Shown piece by piece: positions 51,184 through 61,300 of a stretch of DNA of 64,000 bases. Under the pieces are notes generated by a model. It was not told the origin of the DNA, searched no databases, and was given only the letters and a program-made list of their open reading frames with translations. The stretch covers positions 80,980 to 144,979 of the forward strand of contig NZ_QQAR01000012.1 in NCBI RefSeq assembly GCF_003350375.1, read 5' to 3'. The DNA is from Flavobacterium sp. AG291. GTDB lineage: Bacteria; Bacteroidota; Bacteroidia; Flavobacteriales; Flavobacteriaceae. The position numbers and the translations under genes were made by a program. The first letter of the stretch is position 1; each line of letters starts with the position of its first letter.

Positions 51184-51639
51184 ATGAAAAAGATTGTATT
51201 AGTACTGTTTACCATCATGCTTGCAGCGGGATGTTCTTCAAAGAAAACAGCTGTGGCAAACGATGAAAAATCAGCTTCAGCACTATCATTTGAATATGAA
51301 GCAATAACTCGCGGAGCTTACAATAAAGTGGTTGTAACTAAGGATAGTATTGTTACTATTAAAGATCGCGATATGAAAAATGTTGTGAGCAAGCCTACGT
51401 CTAAAGGTGATTGGGATAAACTTACAGCTGCAGCCGCTAATGTTAACCTTGACGGACTTAACAGTCTTAAAGCACCATCAAATAAAAACCATGCCGATGC
51501 TGCACTTGCTGCTAATGTAAAAGTTATTAAAGAGGGTAAAGAATACCGCAGTACTACTTTTGACCACGGAAATCCTCCGGCTGAAATTGCGTCATTAGTA
51601 AATAAAATAGTTTCAATATCTGATTTGAACAAGAAGTAA
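51184..51639 (+). CDS. Small lipoprotein in the SUF locus
   Basis: 151 residues. Signal peptide ends in LAAGC (Cys17) followed by Ser-Ser-Lys-Lys. The mature part (ALSFEYEAITRGAYNKVVVTKDSIVTIKDRD, NLDGLNSLKAPSNKNHADAALAANVKVIKEGKEYRSTTFDHGNPPAEI) is a single alpha/beta domain without a motif I can name; a central beta sheet followed by a helix is likely. It lies between sufS and sufE with gaps of 28 and 4 bases. An envelope lipoprotein inside a cytosolic Fe-S operon is unexpected; co-regulation rather than a direct role is the simplest reading. Confidence 0.7.
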   Translation: MKKIVLVLFTIMLAAGCSSKKTAVANDEKSASALSFEYEAITRGAYNKVVVTKDSIVTIKDRDMKNVVSKPTSKGDWDKLTAAAANVNLDGLNSLKAPSNKNHADAALAANVKVIKEGKEYRSTTFDHGNPPAEIASLVNKIVSISDLNKK

Positions 51640-51643
51640 TATA

Positions 51644-52063
51644 ATGAGCATTAAAGAAATACAGGAAGAGATTATTGACGAATTCTCAATGTTTGATGAT
51701 TGGGAGGAGCGTTACCAATATGTTATAGACCTTGGCAATTCGCTTCCGCTCGTAGAGGATCAATATAAAACGGACGAAAACATTATTAAAGGATGCCAGA
51801 GTAAGGTTTGGCTACATGGTGAGCAGAATGACGGCAATGTGGTTTTTACAGCCGACAGTGATGCCATTTTAACTAAAGGTATCATTGCTATCCTTATCCG
51901 TGTTTTTTCAAACCAGAAGCCTGCGGACATCCTTGAGGCCGATACTGATTTTATAGATGAGATAGGATTAAAAGAACATCTTTCACCTACACGAGCCAAC
52001 GGATTGGTATCGATGATTAAACAAATAAAAATGTATGCACTGGCTTTTAGTGCCAAAAGCTAA
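51644..52063 (+). CDS. sufE: Sulfur acceptor protein SufE
   Basis: 139 residues. SufE takes the persulfide from SufS and hands it to SufB. MFDDWEERYQYVIDLGNSLP is the family N-terminus. The acceptor Cys is Cys51 in NIIKGCQSKVWL, the same position as in E. coli SufE, and LSPTRANGLVSMIKQIKMYA is the typical C-terminal helix. It sits 4 bases after the lipoprotein and 8 bases before the DUF59 gene. Confidence 0.96.
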   Translation: MSIKEIQEEIIDEFSMFDDWEERYQYVIDLGNSLPLVEDQYKTDENIIKGCQSKVWLHGEQNDGNVVFTADSDAILTKGIIAILIRVFSNQKPADILEADTDFIDEIGLKEHLSPTRANGLVSMIKQIKMYALAFSAKS

Positions 52064-52071
52064 ATATAATT

Positions 52072-52395
52072 ATGGAACAAGAAATAGACACTGCACAACT
52101 GGGCGAAGATATCGTTAAAGTGCTTAAAACAATATACGACCCTGAGATTCCTGTGGATATCTACGAACTGGGTCTTATTTACGATGTTATGGTAAATACG
52201 GATAACGAAGTAAAGATTCTTATGACACTTACATCGCCTAACTGTCCTGTGGCAGAAAGCCTTCCTATGGAAGTAGAGGAGAAGATCAAAAAGATTGAGG
52301 GTGTTAGCGCTGCCGAGGTTGAGATTACTTTCGACCCACCATGGAGCCGCGACCTTATGAGCGAAGAGGCTAAGCTGGAGCTTGGAATGCTTTAA
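52072..52395 (+). CDS. SUF-associated DUF59/MIP18-family protein (SufT-like)
   Basis: 107 residues, a single DUF59 (MIP18/PaaD) domain. DIVKVLKTIYDPEIPVDIYELGLIYDV and LTSPNCPVAESLPMEVEEKI carry the conserved Asp-Pro-Glu-Ile-Pro and Cys of the family, with VEITFDPPWSRDLMSEEAKLELG at the end. Such proteins help Fe-S maturation and delivery to target proteins. It is commonly the fourth to sixth gene of SUF operons. The symbol sufT fits the family but the exact subgroup is uncertain. Confidence 0.9.
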   Translation: MEQEIDTAQLGEDIVKVLKTIYDPEIPVDIYELGLIYDVMVNTDNEVKILMTLTSPNCPVAESLPMEVEEKIKKIEGVSAAEVEITFDPPWSRDLMSEEAKLELGML

Positions 52396-52443
52396 TTTAA
52401 AGTTATCAGTTAACGGTTGACAGTTTAACACCGGAACTTAAAG

Positions 52444-52950
52444 ATGGAAGAAGAAATAATAAACCGCGTTGCGAATAGTGTGCTCCAGGTATTTGATCTT
52501 GAAAATTATTATCCTGAAGGAGAACGTATGGGCGTAGATATATCCGGCTGGTTATGGGAAGGATTTGTATTACGTGAGAAAGAATTTCGTGATGCACTTA
52601 AGAACCACAACTGGGAACAATATAGTGGTAAATATATTGCCTTATTTTGCAGTACCGACGCTATAGTACCGGCATGGGCTTATATGCTTATATCTACTTA
52701 TTTGCAGCCTGTGGCAAAAAAAATAGTACAGGGCAGGGTGGAAGAAATCAATATTCAGTTATATCAGGATATTATCAATAGCCTTGATGTTACCGAATAT
52801 GAAGGTAAGCCCGTTATTATAAAAGGTTGCTCTCGTAAACCTGTACCTCAGGAAGCTTATGTTATGGCTACTCAAAAACTGATGCCTGTAGCAAAAAGCA
52901 TTATGTTTGGTGAGGCATGCTCCTCAGTACCTTTGTTTAAAAAAAGATAG
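52444..52950 (+). CDS. DUF2480 protein
   Basis: 168 residues, soluble and without a signal peptide. DUF2480 is a Bacteroidota family that commonly follows sufE and the DUF59 gene, as it does here. Recognisable stretches are VDISGWLWEGFVLREKEFRDAL, WEQYSGKYIALFCSTDAIVPAWAYML and VIIKGCSRKPVPQEAYVMATQKLMPVAKSIMFGEACSSVPL, with three Cys residues that could be metal or sulfur related. Function is unknown; conserved placement suggests a role in Fe-S assembly. Confidence 0.88.
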   Translation: MEEEIINRVANSVLQVFDLENYYPEGERMGVDISGWLWEGFVLREKEFRDALKNHNWEQYSGKYIALFCSTDAIVPAWAYMLISTYLQPVAKKIVQGRVEEINIQLYQDIINSLDVTEYEGKPVIIKGCSRKPVPQEAYVMATQKLMPVAKSIMFGEACSSVPLFKKR

Positions 52951-52992
52951 TTTTTTTATAATTTCATTTTTAGAGAGCTCCTCATAATTGGT

Positions 52993-53000
52993 TATATTTG
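52993..53000 (+). promoter_or_regulatory. -7 promoter box TATATTTG of the DUF3078 gene
   Basis: An exact TAnnTTTG, 18 bases before ATG 53019; no -33 TTG at 17-23 bases. Confidence 0.45.
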
Positions 53001-53018
53001 TGTAAATAGCAACAAATT

Positions 53019-53909
53019 ATGAGGAGAAATCTACTTTTAGTGCTATGCCTTATAGGTGTTTTAAGCGCTAATGCACAACAAAGCGAGGCCGAAAAACTTA
53101 TCCCGAAAGATACCATTGGCCCATGGTATACTAATGGTACCGCATCATTACTTTTTAATCAGTCTACTTTTGATAACTGGGTTGCCGGAGGTGAAAACAA
53201 TATCTCGGGTACACTTGGTATTAACTATGATTTTAATTATAAGAAAGAAGACTGGACCTGGGATAACAAAGTAATTGCATCTTACGGTATTGTTAAGACA
53301 AGAAACTCTTCATTTGCCAAGAAAACCGATGACCGCTTTGAACTGAATTCTATTTTAGGTAAAAAGGCAACTGAGCGTTGGTCATATTCATTTCTAATGA
53401 ATTTCAGGACACAATTTACCAAAGGATACAACTATGGCAAAGATGAGTTTGGGGCAGAAATAAGGGAAGAATATACTAACCTAATGTCACCGGGATATTT
53501 AATGCTTGGGCCAGGTATGCTGTATAAAAGAGATGATAATTTTTATATCAACCTTTCGCCGGCAACATCAAAGTTCACTTTTGTAGATTCTAAATATACA
53601 TTGCCGGATGAGGCTTATTTTGGTGTTAAGGAAGGTGAATCAATGCGATACGAGCTGGGTTTTAGCGCCGGGATGTATTATAAGCTTGATGTAATTGCTA
53701 ATGTAACCTTCGAAAACATTTTAGGCTTATATTCCAACTATCTGGAAGATCCGCAGAATGTGGATATTAATTATCAGTTGAATATCGTATTACGCATTAA
53801 CCGTTACCTTACTACCAATCTTTCGTTCCAGACTATTTATGACGATAATGCCTATCAGGGATTACAGGTTAGGCAGGTGTTTGGTGTAGCCGCTAACTAT
53901 GGATTCTAA
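53019..53909 (+). CDS. DUF3078 outer-membrane beta-barrel-like protein
   Basis: 296 residues: signal peptide (1-19, ending LSANAQ) and the DUF3078 domain, a series of amphipathic strands rich in aromatic ends. It opens with NGTASLLFNQSTFDNWVAGGENNISGTLGINYDFNYKKEDWTWDNKV and ends with a Phe (FGVAANYGF), as outer-membrane barrels do. Function unknown. It follows the SUF block in the same direction but has its own likely promoter. Confidence 0.87.
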   Translation: MRRNLLLVLCLIGVLSANAQQSEAEKLIPKDTIGPWYTNGTASLLFNQSTFDNWVAGGENNISGTLGINYDFNYKKEDWTWDNKVIASYGIVKTRNSSFAKKTDDRFELNSILGKKATERWSYSFLMNFRTQFTKGYNYGKDEFGAEIREEYTNLMSPGYLMLGPGMLYKRDDNFYINLSPATSKFTFVDSKYTLPDEAYFGVKEGESMRYELGFSAGMYYKLDVIANVTFENILGLYSNYLEDPQNVDINYQLNIVLRINRYLTTNLSFQTIYDDNAYQGLQVRQVFGVAANYGF

Positions 53910-53931
53910 TAGTAAGAACTTATATAAGAAT

Positions 53932-53969
53932 AAAAAAATGCCCTCACAATGTGTAGAGGGCATTTTTTT
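53932..53969. terminator. Bidirectional terminator between DUF3078 and hflX
   Basis: AAAAAAATGCCCTC (53932-53945) pairs with GAGGGCATTTTTTT (53956-53969), loop of ten bases. It covers the hflX stop. Confidence 0.85.
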
Positions 53970-55197
53970 ATTCTTTTTCTTCAGCAAAATTCTCTTTATA
54001 ATCAGGATAAAGGAATTTGTTATAAGGGAAACGTGTTATGTGTATTTCTCTAACGGCTTCATAAACCTTTTCTCTGAATTCTTCAAAATTCTCTTTATTG
54101 GTGGCAGAGATAAACAGGGCATTCTTTTCACCAACGTTGCTCATCCAGGTGGCTTTCCATTCGTCAATTGAATAGTGACGTGACGTTCTTTCAGTCATCA
54201 GGTCATCCGGATCTATAGTAAGCGGCTTGTAAGCATCTATTTTATTAAACACCATGATTGTAGGCTTATCAATACTCTTGATGTCCTGAAGGATTTGGTT
54301 TACCGATGCGATATGGTCTTCAAATTCAGGATGCGAAATATCAACAACGTGCAATAACAGGTCGGCTTCACGAACCTCGTCAAGTGTACTCTTAAATGAT
54401 TCGATAAGCTGTGTAGGTAGCTTTCTGATAAACCCTACCGTATCTGATAACAGGAACGGAAGATTTTTGATAACTACTTTACGTACAGTAGTATCAAGTG
54501 TTGCAAAAAGTTTGTTTTCTACAAACACCTCGCTCTTGCTGATAACATTCATAAGTGTAGACTTACCTACGTTAGTATATCCTACAAGGGCTACTCTTAC
54601 CATGGCACCACGGTTGCTGCGCTGTACGGCCATCTGCCTGTCTATGGTACGGATCTTCTCCTTAAGTAAAGCGATACGGTCGCGTACGATACGTCTGTCG
54701 GTCTCGATCTCAGTTTCTCCGGGACCACGCATACCAATACCACCTCGCTGACGTTCAAGGTGAGTCCACATACCCGATAGTCTTGGTAACAGATATTGAT
54801 ACTGAGCCAGCTCTACCTGAGTACGGGCATAAGAAGTTTGTGCTCTTTGCGCAAAAATGTCAAGGATAAGGTTGGTTCTGTCTAACACCTTAATTTCGAA
54901 AACACGTTGCAGGTTTTTTTGCTGTGCGGGCGAAAGTTCGTCGTCAAATATTATGGTAGATATATTGTTCTCCTTAATATAAGTGTTTATTTCTTCAATT
55001 TTACCGGTTCCAAGAAAGGTCTTTGGGTTAGGACGATCCACTTTCTGCGAAAATCGTTTAATAACCTCACCCCCGGCGGTAAATGTTAAGAAATCTAATT
55101 CGTCAAGGTACTCGTTAAGCTTTTCTTCACTTTGGGATTGTGTAATCACTCCCGCTACGACTGTCCTTTCAAATTTAATGGTCTCTTTTTCAAGCAT
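53968..55197 (-). CDS. hflX: Ribosome-associated GTPase HflX
   Basis: 409 residues. The N-terminal HflX domain (about 10-195; FLGTGKIEEINTYI, IIFDDELSPAQQKNLQ, VLDRTNLILDIFAQRA, ERQRGGIGMRGPGETEIETDRR) is followed by the G domain: G1 GYTNVGKS (206-213), the G2 Thr, G3 DTVGF, G4 FNKID and the G5 SATN. HflX splits stalled or heat-stressed 70S ribosomes. hfq, its frequent neighbour in other phyla, is absent. Confidence 0.95.
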   Translation of the reverse strand: MLEKETIKFERTVVAGVITQSQSEEKLNEYLDELDFLTFTAGGEVIKRFSQKVDRPNPKTFLGTGKIEEINTYIKENNISTIIFDDELSPAQQKNLQRVFEIKVLDRTNLILDIFAQRAQTSYARTQVELAQYQYLLPRLSGMWTHLERQRGGIGMRGPGETEIETDRRIVRDRIALLKEKIRTIDRQMAVQRSNRGAMVRVALVGYTNVGKSTLMNVISKSEVFVENKLFATLDTTVRKVVIKNLPFLLSDTVGFIRKLPTQLIESFKSTLDEVREADLLLHVVDISHPEFEDHIASVNQILQDIKSIDKPTIMVFNKIDAYKPLTIDPDDLMTERTSRHYSIDEWKATWMSNVGEKNALFISATNKENFEEFREKVYEAVREIHITRFPYNKFLYPDYKENFAEEKE

Positions 55198-55300
55198 ATC
55201 TTTGTGATAAAAGATGTAAAATTACGAAAAATAAGAGATCAGATTTTCAAATTGTTTGCAAAAACACCTTTTTATAGAAAATATGTTAAATTTCACTAAA

Positions 55301-55352
55301 TTGTTATGTATATGTTATATTTTTTTAAATTTGGAGATTAAATTTAGCTAAA
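55301..55352 (+). promoter_or_regulatory. Promoter of the giant T9SS cargo gene
   Basis: TTG (55301-55303), 22-base spacer, TAAATTTG (55326-55333), followed by the palindrome TTTAGCTAAA (55343-55352) ten bases before ATG 55362. Confidence 0.65.
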
Positions 55353-55361
55353 CCATAAATT

Positions 55362-58300
55362 ATGAAAAAAATTACTTTAATGATCTTCGGATTGTTGATG
55401 TCCTTTTTTGCGTATGCGCAGCTGCCAGTGGAGCATTTCGATGATCCATGGACAGTCCAGGTTCCTGGAATGCCTGCCGCACCACCAAACTGGGTAGTAA
55501 TCAACGAATTCGGGCCATTGCAAACGTGGATCCAAACGATCCCGGGCAACACACAGCAACCTCCTTTTGGTGGTTCAGGACATTCTGCGTACCTTCAAAA
55601 GGAGAACGTAGCACCAACAGATGCCATTCCTTCGGACTGGCTTGTTACTAAAGCTTTCCCAATGGTTGCAAATGCCGAACTGAAGTTTCAGTCAAGGCTT
55701 ACAATTGCGGGAGACAATGGTGGTATATACAAAGTATATATCATGCCTGATACAGGTGCAACACCAACAGCTGCTGATTTTAACAGTAATGCTGCTTTTC
55801 TGTTAACAACCTACACTGAGCTAACACTTAACCCGGTTCAGACGGAGTGGACGGAAAAAACTATTTCAATTCCTGCCAATGCTACTTTATGGCCAGCAGG
55901 AACAATGGTTCGTGTAGCATTCCTTATGCAGGGAGACGACAAAGACCGTTGGTTTATTGACGACGTGAAGGTTAGTGCTTTATGTACTCCTCCTACTACA
56001 CCTGTAGTTGCTGCTACTACTCCTACCTCAGCTTCTTTAAGCTGGAACCCAGGATCAGCTACATCTTGGGAAATAGAAGTTGTACAAGACGCTTTAGCGC
56101 CTACTGGGGCTGGAGAGGTTTACAACGGTACACTTCCTTATGTTAAGAGTGGACTGACAGCATGTACCAATTACAAGTTTTATGTTCGTACACTTTGTTC
56201 AGATGGTGGTATTAGTGCCTGGGTAGGGCCGATACTGTTTAAAACAAGATGTTTGGGAGATACCTGTGAGGCTCCTATTGTTTTAGGTACCGGTAACGTG
56301 AGCGTAACCGGTAATACATCTGCAAACAGTGACTTTTATGAAGGTGTCTCCGGGACAGGTTGTGGTAGTACAGGAAACTACTTGGCCGGTAATGACGTGG
56401 TATATTCTTATACTCCTGCTGCAACCGGAAACTACAACATTAATTTAGGTGGTACCGGAGGTCCTGCCGGAGTATTTGTATATAGTGGCTGTGCCAATAT
56501 TGGAATTTCATGTTTAACAGGAGGTCTTGCATCTGCAACAACAGCATATAACAATGCTTCTTTTGCAATGACTGCGGGTACAACTTATTATTTTGTAATT
56601 TCTACAAACGGTACTCCTCAAACAACAGCATATACGCTTACTATTCAACAGGTATTTTGTCCTCAGCCTACAGCTGGCACAGTAACCGCTGTAACGGGAA
56701 CTACGGCTACTCTTGGCTGGACACCAGGAACTGTAGGGTCTACTTCATGGCAAGTAGTAACTCAGCTTGCAGGATCTGGATTGCCTTCTCCTGCTAATGC
56801 TGTTACTTTTACATCAAATACAGGTAATACAGTTGGTAACGTAACTGCTCCTGCAATAGCAGCATTCCAACCGGCAACTTCTTATGAGTTTTATGTAAGA
56901 GAAAGCTGTGGCGGTGGTAATTACAGTATATGGGCAGGTCCTTATGTGTTTACAACAACACAGGTTCCTGCAACTTTAAACTTTATCCAGAATTTCGATT
57001 CGGGAGCTCATGGATTTACACTAAATAACGGAACACAAATTAATCAGTGGAGAGTAGGTGGAGCAACATTTAACAGTGCTCCTAATTCACTATATATCTC
57101 TAACGATAATGGTGTTACGAATGCTTTTAACATTGGTGCAACCAGTGTTGTTCAGGCATATAGAGATATTCAGATGCCTGCTTCAATCGGACAGATGTCT
57201 CTTTCTTTCGACTGGAAAGGATTTGGAGAGTCTTGTTGTGACTACCTGAGAGTATGGATTGTTCCTGCATCGTTTACCCCAACACCGGGTACTCAGATTG
57301 CTGCCGGAACTGACCGTATGCAGATAGGTGGTAACCTTAATGTTCAAGCCAACTGGCAAAATTCACTTACCATTATAAATGCTCCTGCATCCTGGAACAA
57401 CCAGGTAATGCGACTTGTATTTGAATGGAGAAATGATGGAAGTGTTGGTTCTATGCCTGCTGCTGCTGTTGACAATGTTAACCTTTCTCTTGTTACTTGT
57501 CCTCAGCCTACAGCTCTTACTGTAAGTTCACTAAACACTACACAAGGTGTAGTTAGCTGGACTGCACCGGCAATTGTTCCTGCTCAGGGATATGATGTAT
57601 TTGTATCTAATACAGCTACACCGGCTCCTACTGCGGCTACCGTACCTACACAAAACGTGCCTGGTACAACGGCTACAATAACTCCGCTTACACCGGATAC
57701 ATTCTATTATGTATGGGTAAGGGCGCATTGTAGCGCAACAGATCAGAGTTTCTGGACAGGTCCTGTAAGCTTCAGTACGCCTCAGGTTCCTGCAGCAATG
57801 GATTATACTCAAAACTTTGATGCAGGTGCTCATAACTTTACCTTGTCAAATGGTACTCAAACCAATAAATGGGTAGTGGGTGGAGCAACTTTCCAAAGTG
57901 CTGCTAATTCACTATATATCTCTAACGATAATGGAGTGTCTAACGCATATGACATTGCACTACAATCGGTAGTTCATGCATACAGGGATATTACTATTCC
58001 GGGAACAGTAGCTTCAGGTCAGGCATTGCTTCAGTTCAACTGGAAATGTGTTGCTGAAACAGGAGATTACTTCAGAGTATGGAATGTGCCTATTACGTAT
58101 ACTCCAACACCGGGTACGCAGATAACAGCTGCTGCAAGTGGGGGAACTCAGATAGGCGGTAACTTTACAGGTAGTGCAGCATGGGCAACATCTAACAATG
58201 TTGTTACTATTCCTGCAGCTCAGTTAGGAACTACAAGAAGAATTATTTTCGAATGGTTCAATAACGGATTTACCGGTACTCAGCCGCCGGCTGCTATAGA

Positions 58301-61300
58301 CAATATTAACTTTAAAGTTATTACTTGTACTGCACCTTCTGCTTTAGTACTTGGTACGCCACTTACAACTAACTCGGCAGTTGTTAACTGGACAGCGGCA
58401 CCTACTGCACCTGCAAATTATGACTATTACTACTCTACAACAAATACTCCGCCTACAGATGCAACTACACCAAGTGGTTCTGTAGCAGGTAATGTTACAA
58501 CGGCAACACTTACGCCGTTAACAGATTCTACGAATTATAATGTATGGGTAAGAAGTAATTGTGGTGGCGCAGCCGGAACAAGTTTCTGGATTGGTCCGCT
58601 TAACTTCAATACACCACAGATTCCGGCTCCGATGCCATATTCTCAGAATTTTGATGCGGGAGCTAGTAATTATACACTAAACAATGGTACACAAACCAAT
58701 AAATGGGTAGTGGGTGGAGCTGTATTCAACAGCCCGGCTAATTCATTATATATCTCTAATGATAATGGTGCTACTAACAATTATACTGATACATCTTTAT
58801 CTGTAGTTCAGGCTTACAGGGATATACAGATGCCTGCATCAATTCCAACTAACCAGGTGCTTCTTCAGTTTGACTGGAAAGCTGCGGGAGAGTCATGTTG
58901 TGACTACCTAAGGGTATGGGTTGTTCCGGTAACATTTACACCAACTCCGGGTACTCAGATTACTGCAGCTGCTTCAGGAGGTATACAGATAGGCGGTAAC
59001 ATGAATAATAACAACACCTGGACAACTGTAAATAACGTTGTTAATGCAACAGGTTGGGGTGGTTCTATCCGCAGGATAATATTTGAGTGGAGAAATGACG
59101 GTAGTGTTGGTCCATCACCGGGAGCTGCTATTGATAACATCAACATGTCAGTTATTACATGTTCTGCTCCTTCAGGTCTTACGCTTACATCTATCGATGC
59201 TGTAAATGCTACATTTACATGGACAGCATCTACGCCACCGGCAGCAAGTTATGACTATTACCTGACTACAAGCCCTGTAGCACCAACAGCTGGTACTATA
59301 CCTACAGGTAACGTAACAGGTACATCATTAACACTTACTGGTTTACCAGATTCTACAAACTACTATCTATGGATAAGAAGTAATTGTGGAGCTGCAGACG
59401 GAACAAGTTTCTGGATAGGAGGTCTAAACTTTAATACACCTCAAATCCCGGCAACTCTTCCTTACACTCAGGGCTTTGATACTGCCGGTAACCCAGGATT
59501 TACATATACAACGGGTACGCAGCCTAACAAGTGGTTTGTAGGAGGTGCTACATTTAACAGCCCTTCAACTTCACTATATATCTCTAACGATAATGGTGTA
59601 ACTAATAATTATACAAGTACAACTTCTTCGACAGTACATGCTTATAGAGATGTTGTGATACCTGCGGGTGTTACTACTCTTGATTTTGCATTCGACTGGA
59701 AGAATGTTGGTGAAGTTAATGACTACGTTAGAGTTTGGAGAGTTCCTCTAAACTACAACCCTGTAGCCGGTACTGCTATTACAGCTGTTGCTGGTCAAAG
59801 AGAGCTTGTAACGACTGCAAACCTTTATAATGGTTCTGCATGGACAACGGCAAGTTATGCACCTACTGTTCCTGCAGGTACAACACAGCGTTTTGTGTTC
59901 GAATGGGTAAATAACGCCTTTACAGCAGGAGCGTCTCCGGCTGCTATTGATAACATTAGCATTAAAGCATTAACTTGTCCTAAGCCTACAAACCTTACGG
60001 CTACTAATATTGGTATGACGTCAGCTTTACTTGGTTGGACAGAAAATGGTACTGCTACTCAGTGGGAAGTTTATGTAGTGCCTCAAAGTGCTGCAGCACC
60101 TGGTCAAAACCAGGCTGGAAACACTGCTGATTCAAATCCTTACTTATATGAAGGAATGACTCCGGGGACATTATATAAATATTATGTAAGAGCTATATGT
60201 GGCACAGGCGACAATAGCCAATGGAGTGGACCATATAACTTTAATACTAATGTATGTGAGATTATAGATCAGTGTCCTGTTAACTTTATCCTTACAGATT
60301 CAGGTAACAATGGATGGGGTACGGTATCAATGACAGTTCGTCAAAGCGGTATTGTTGTTGGAACACTTGGTCCGCAACTAGCAACTGGTGGAGGTCCTGT
60401 AACAGTTACATTACCTCTGTGTAAAGGTCTGCCTTACGAAGTATTCTTTAATCCTGGAGGAACAAATCCAAATCAGGCGGGATTACAAATTGTAAATCCA
60501 TTTAACAACCAAACAGTATTCCAAAGGGTTGCAGGAAGTACTGCATCAGATCAGAATACACTTATTTATACAGGTATTCCTTATTGTTCAGATATTACTT
60601 GTCCTCAGCCTACTAACCTTGTGAGTGAGAGCGTTGTAAATGCTCCTAACACTACGCAGCTTAGCTGGACACCTGGTGGTACAGAAACACAATGGGAAGT
60701 TGTTATACAGCCTCAGGGTGGTGCATTCCCATCGACTGCTCCAACTACGAGTGTGCTTGTAGATGAGCCTCATTATGTGTTGGCGAACGTTACTCCTGGT
60801 GTGCCTTACGAGTATTATGTAAGAGCTATTTGTGATATGGACACTAATGATAAAAGTTTCTGGTCAGGAGCGCTTAGGTTCTCAATCTTTACACCACCTG
60901 CTTGTGCAGACGTAACGGTAATAGATGCTGACCTTGAAATTATTGCGCCTGATACGGAATATGTAATATGTCCGGGTGAACAACTTTGCGTTGATTTCTC
61001 TGCTAGCTTCTATGCAGCAGCTGCACAAACTACATCATATACTGTAGAAGGTATTCCTTATGTTCCGCCATTCCCTACTTTAGGAGGTACTCCAATGCCT
61101 ATTGATGTAGATGATATCTGGGGTCCAAAAGTTACTCTTCCGTTTGAATTCTGTTTTATGGGTAACGTTTATAACGGTGCACAGGTAGGATCTAATGGTG
61201 TTGTGAGCTTTAATGCAGATCAGGCCACAGGGGCATTTAGCGCTTGGTCATTCAACCAGACTATACCTAATGCCACATTCCCGATAAGAAATGCTATTTA

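Noticed and set aside
57086..59596. Repeated short sequences resembling a CRISPR array
   Set aside because: The repeats are about 828 bases apart, in frame, and encode repeated protein modules; no spacers or cas genes are present.
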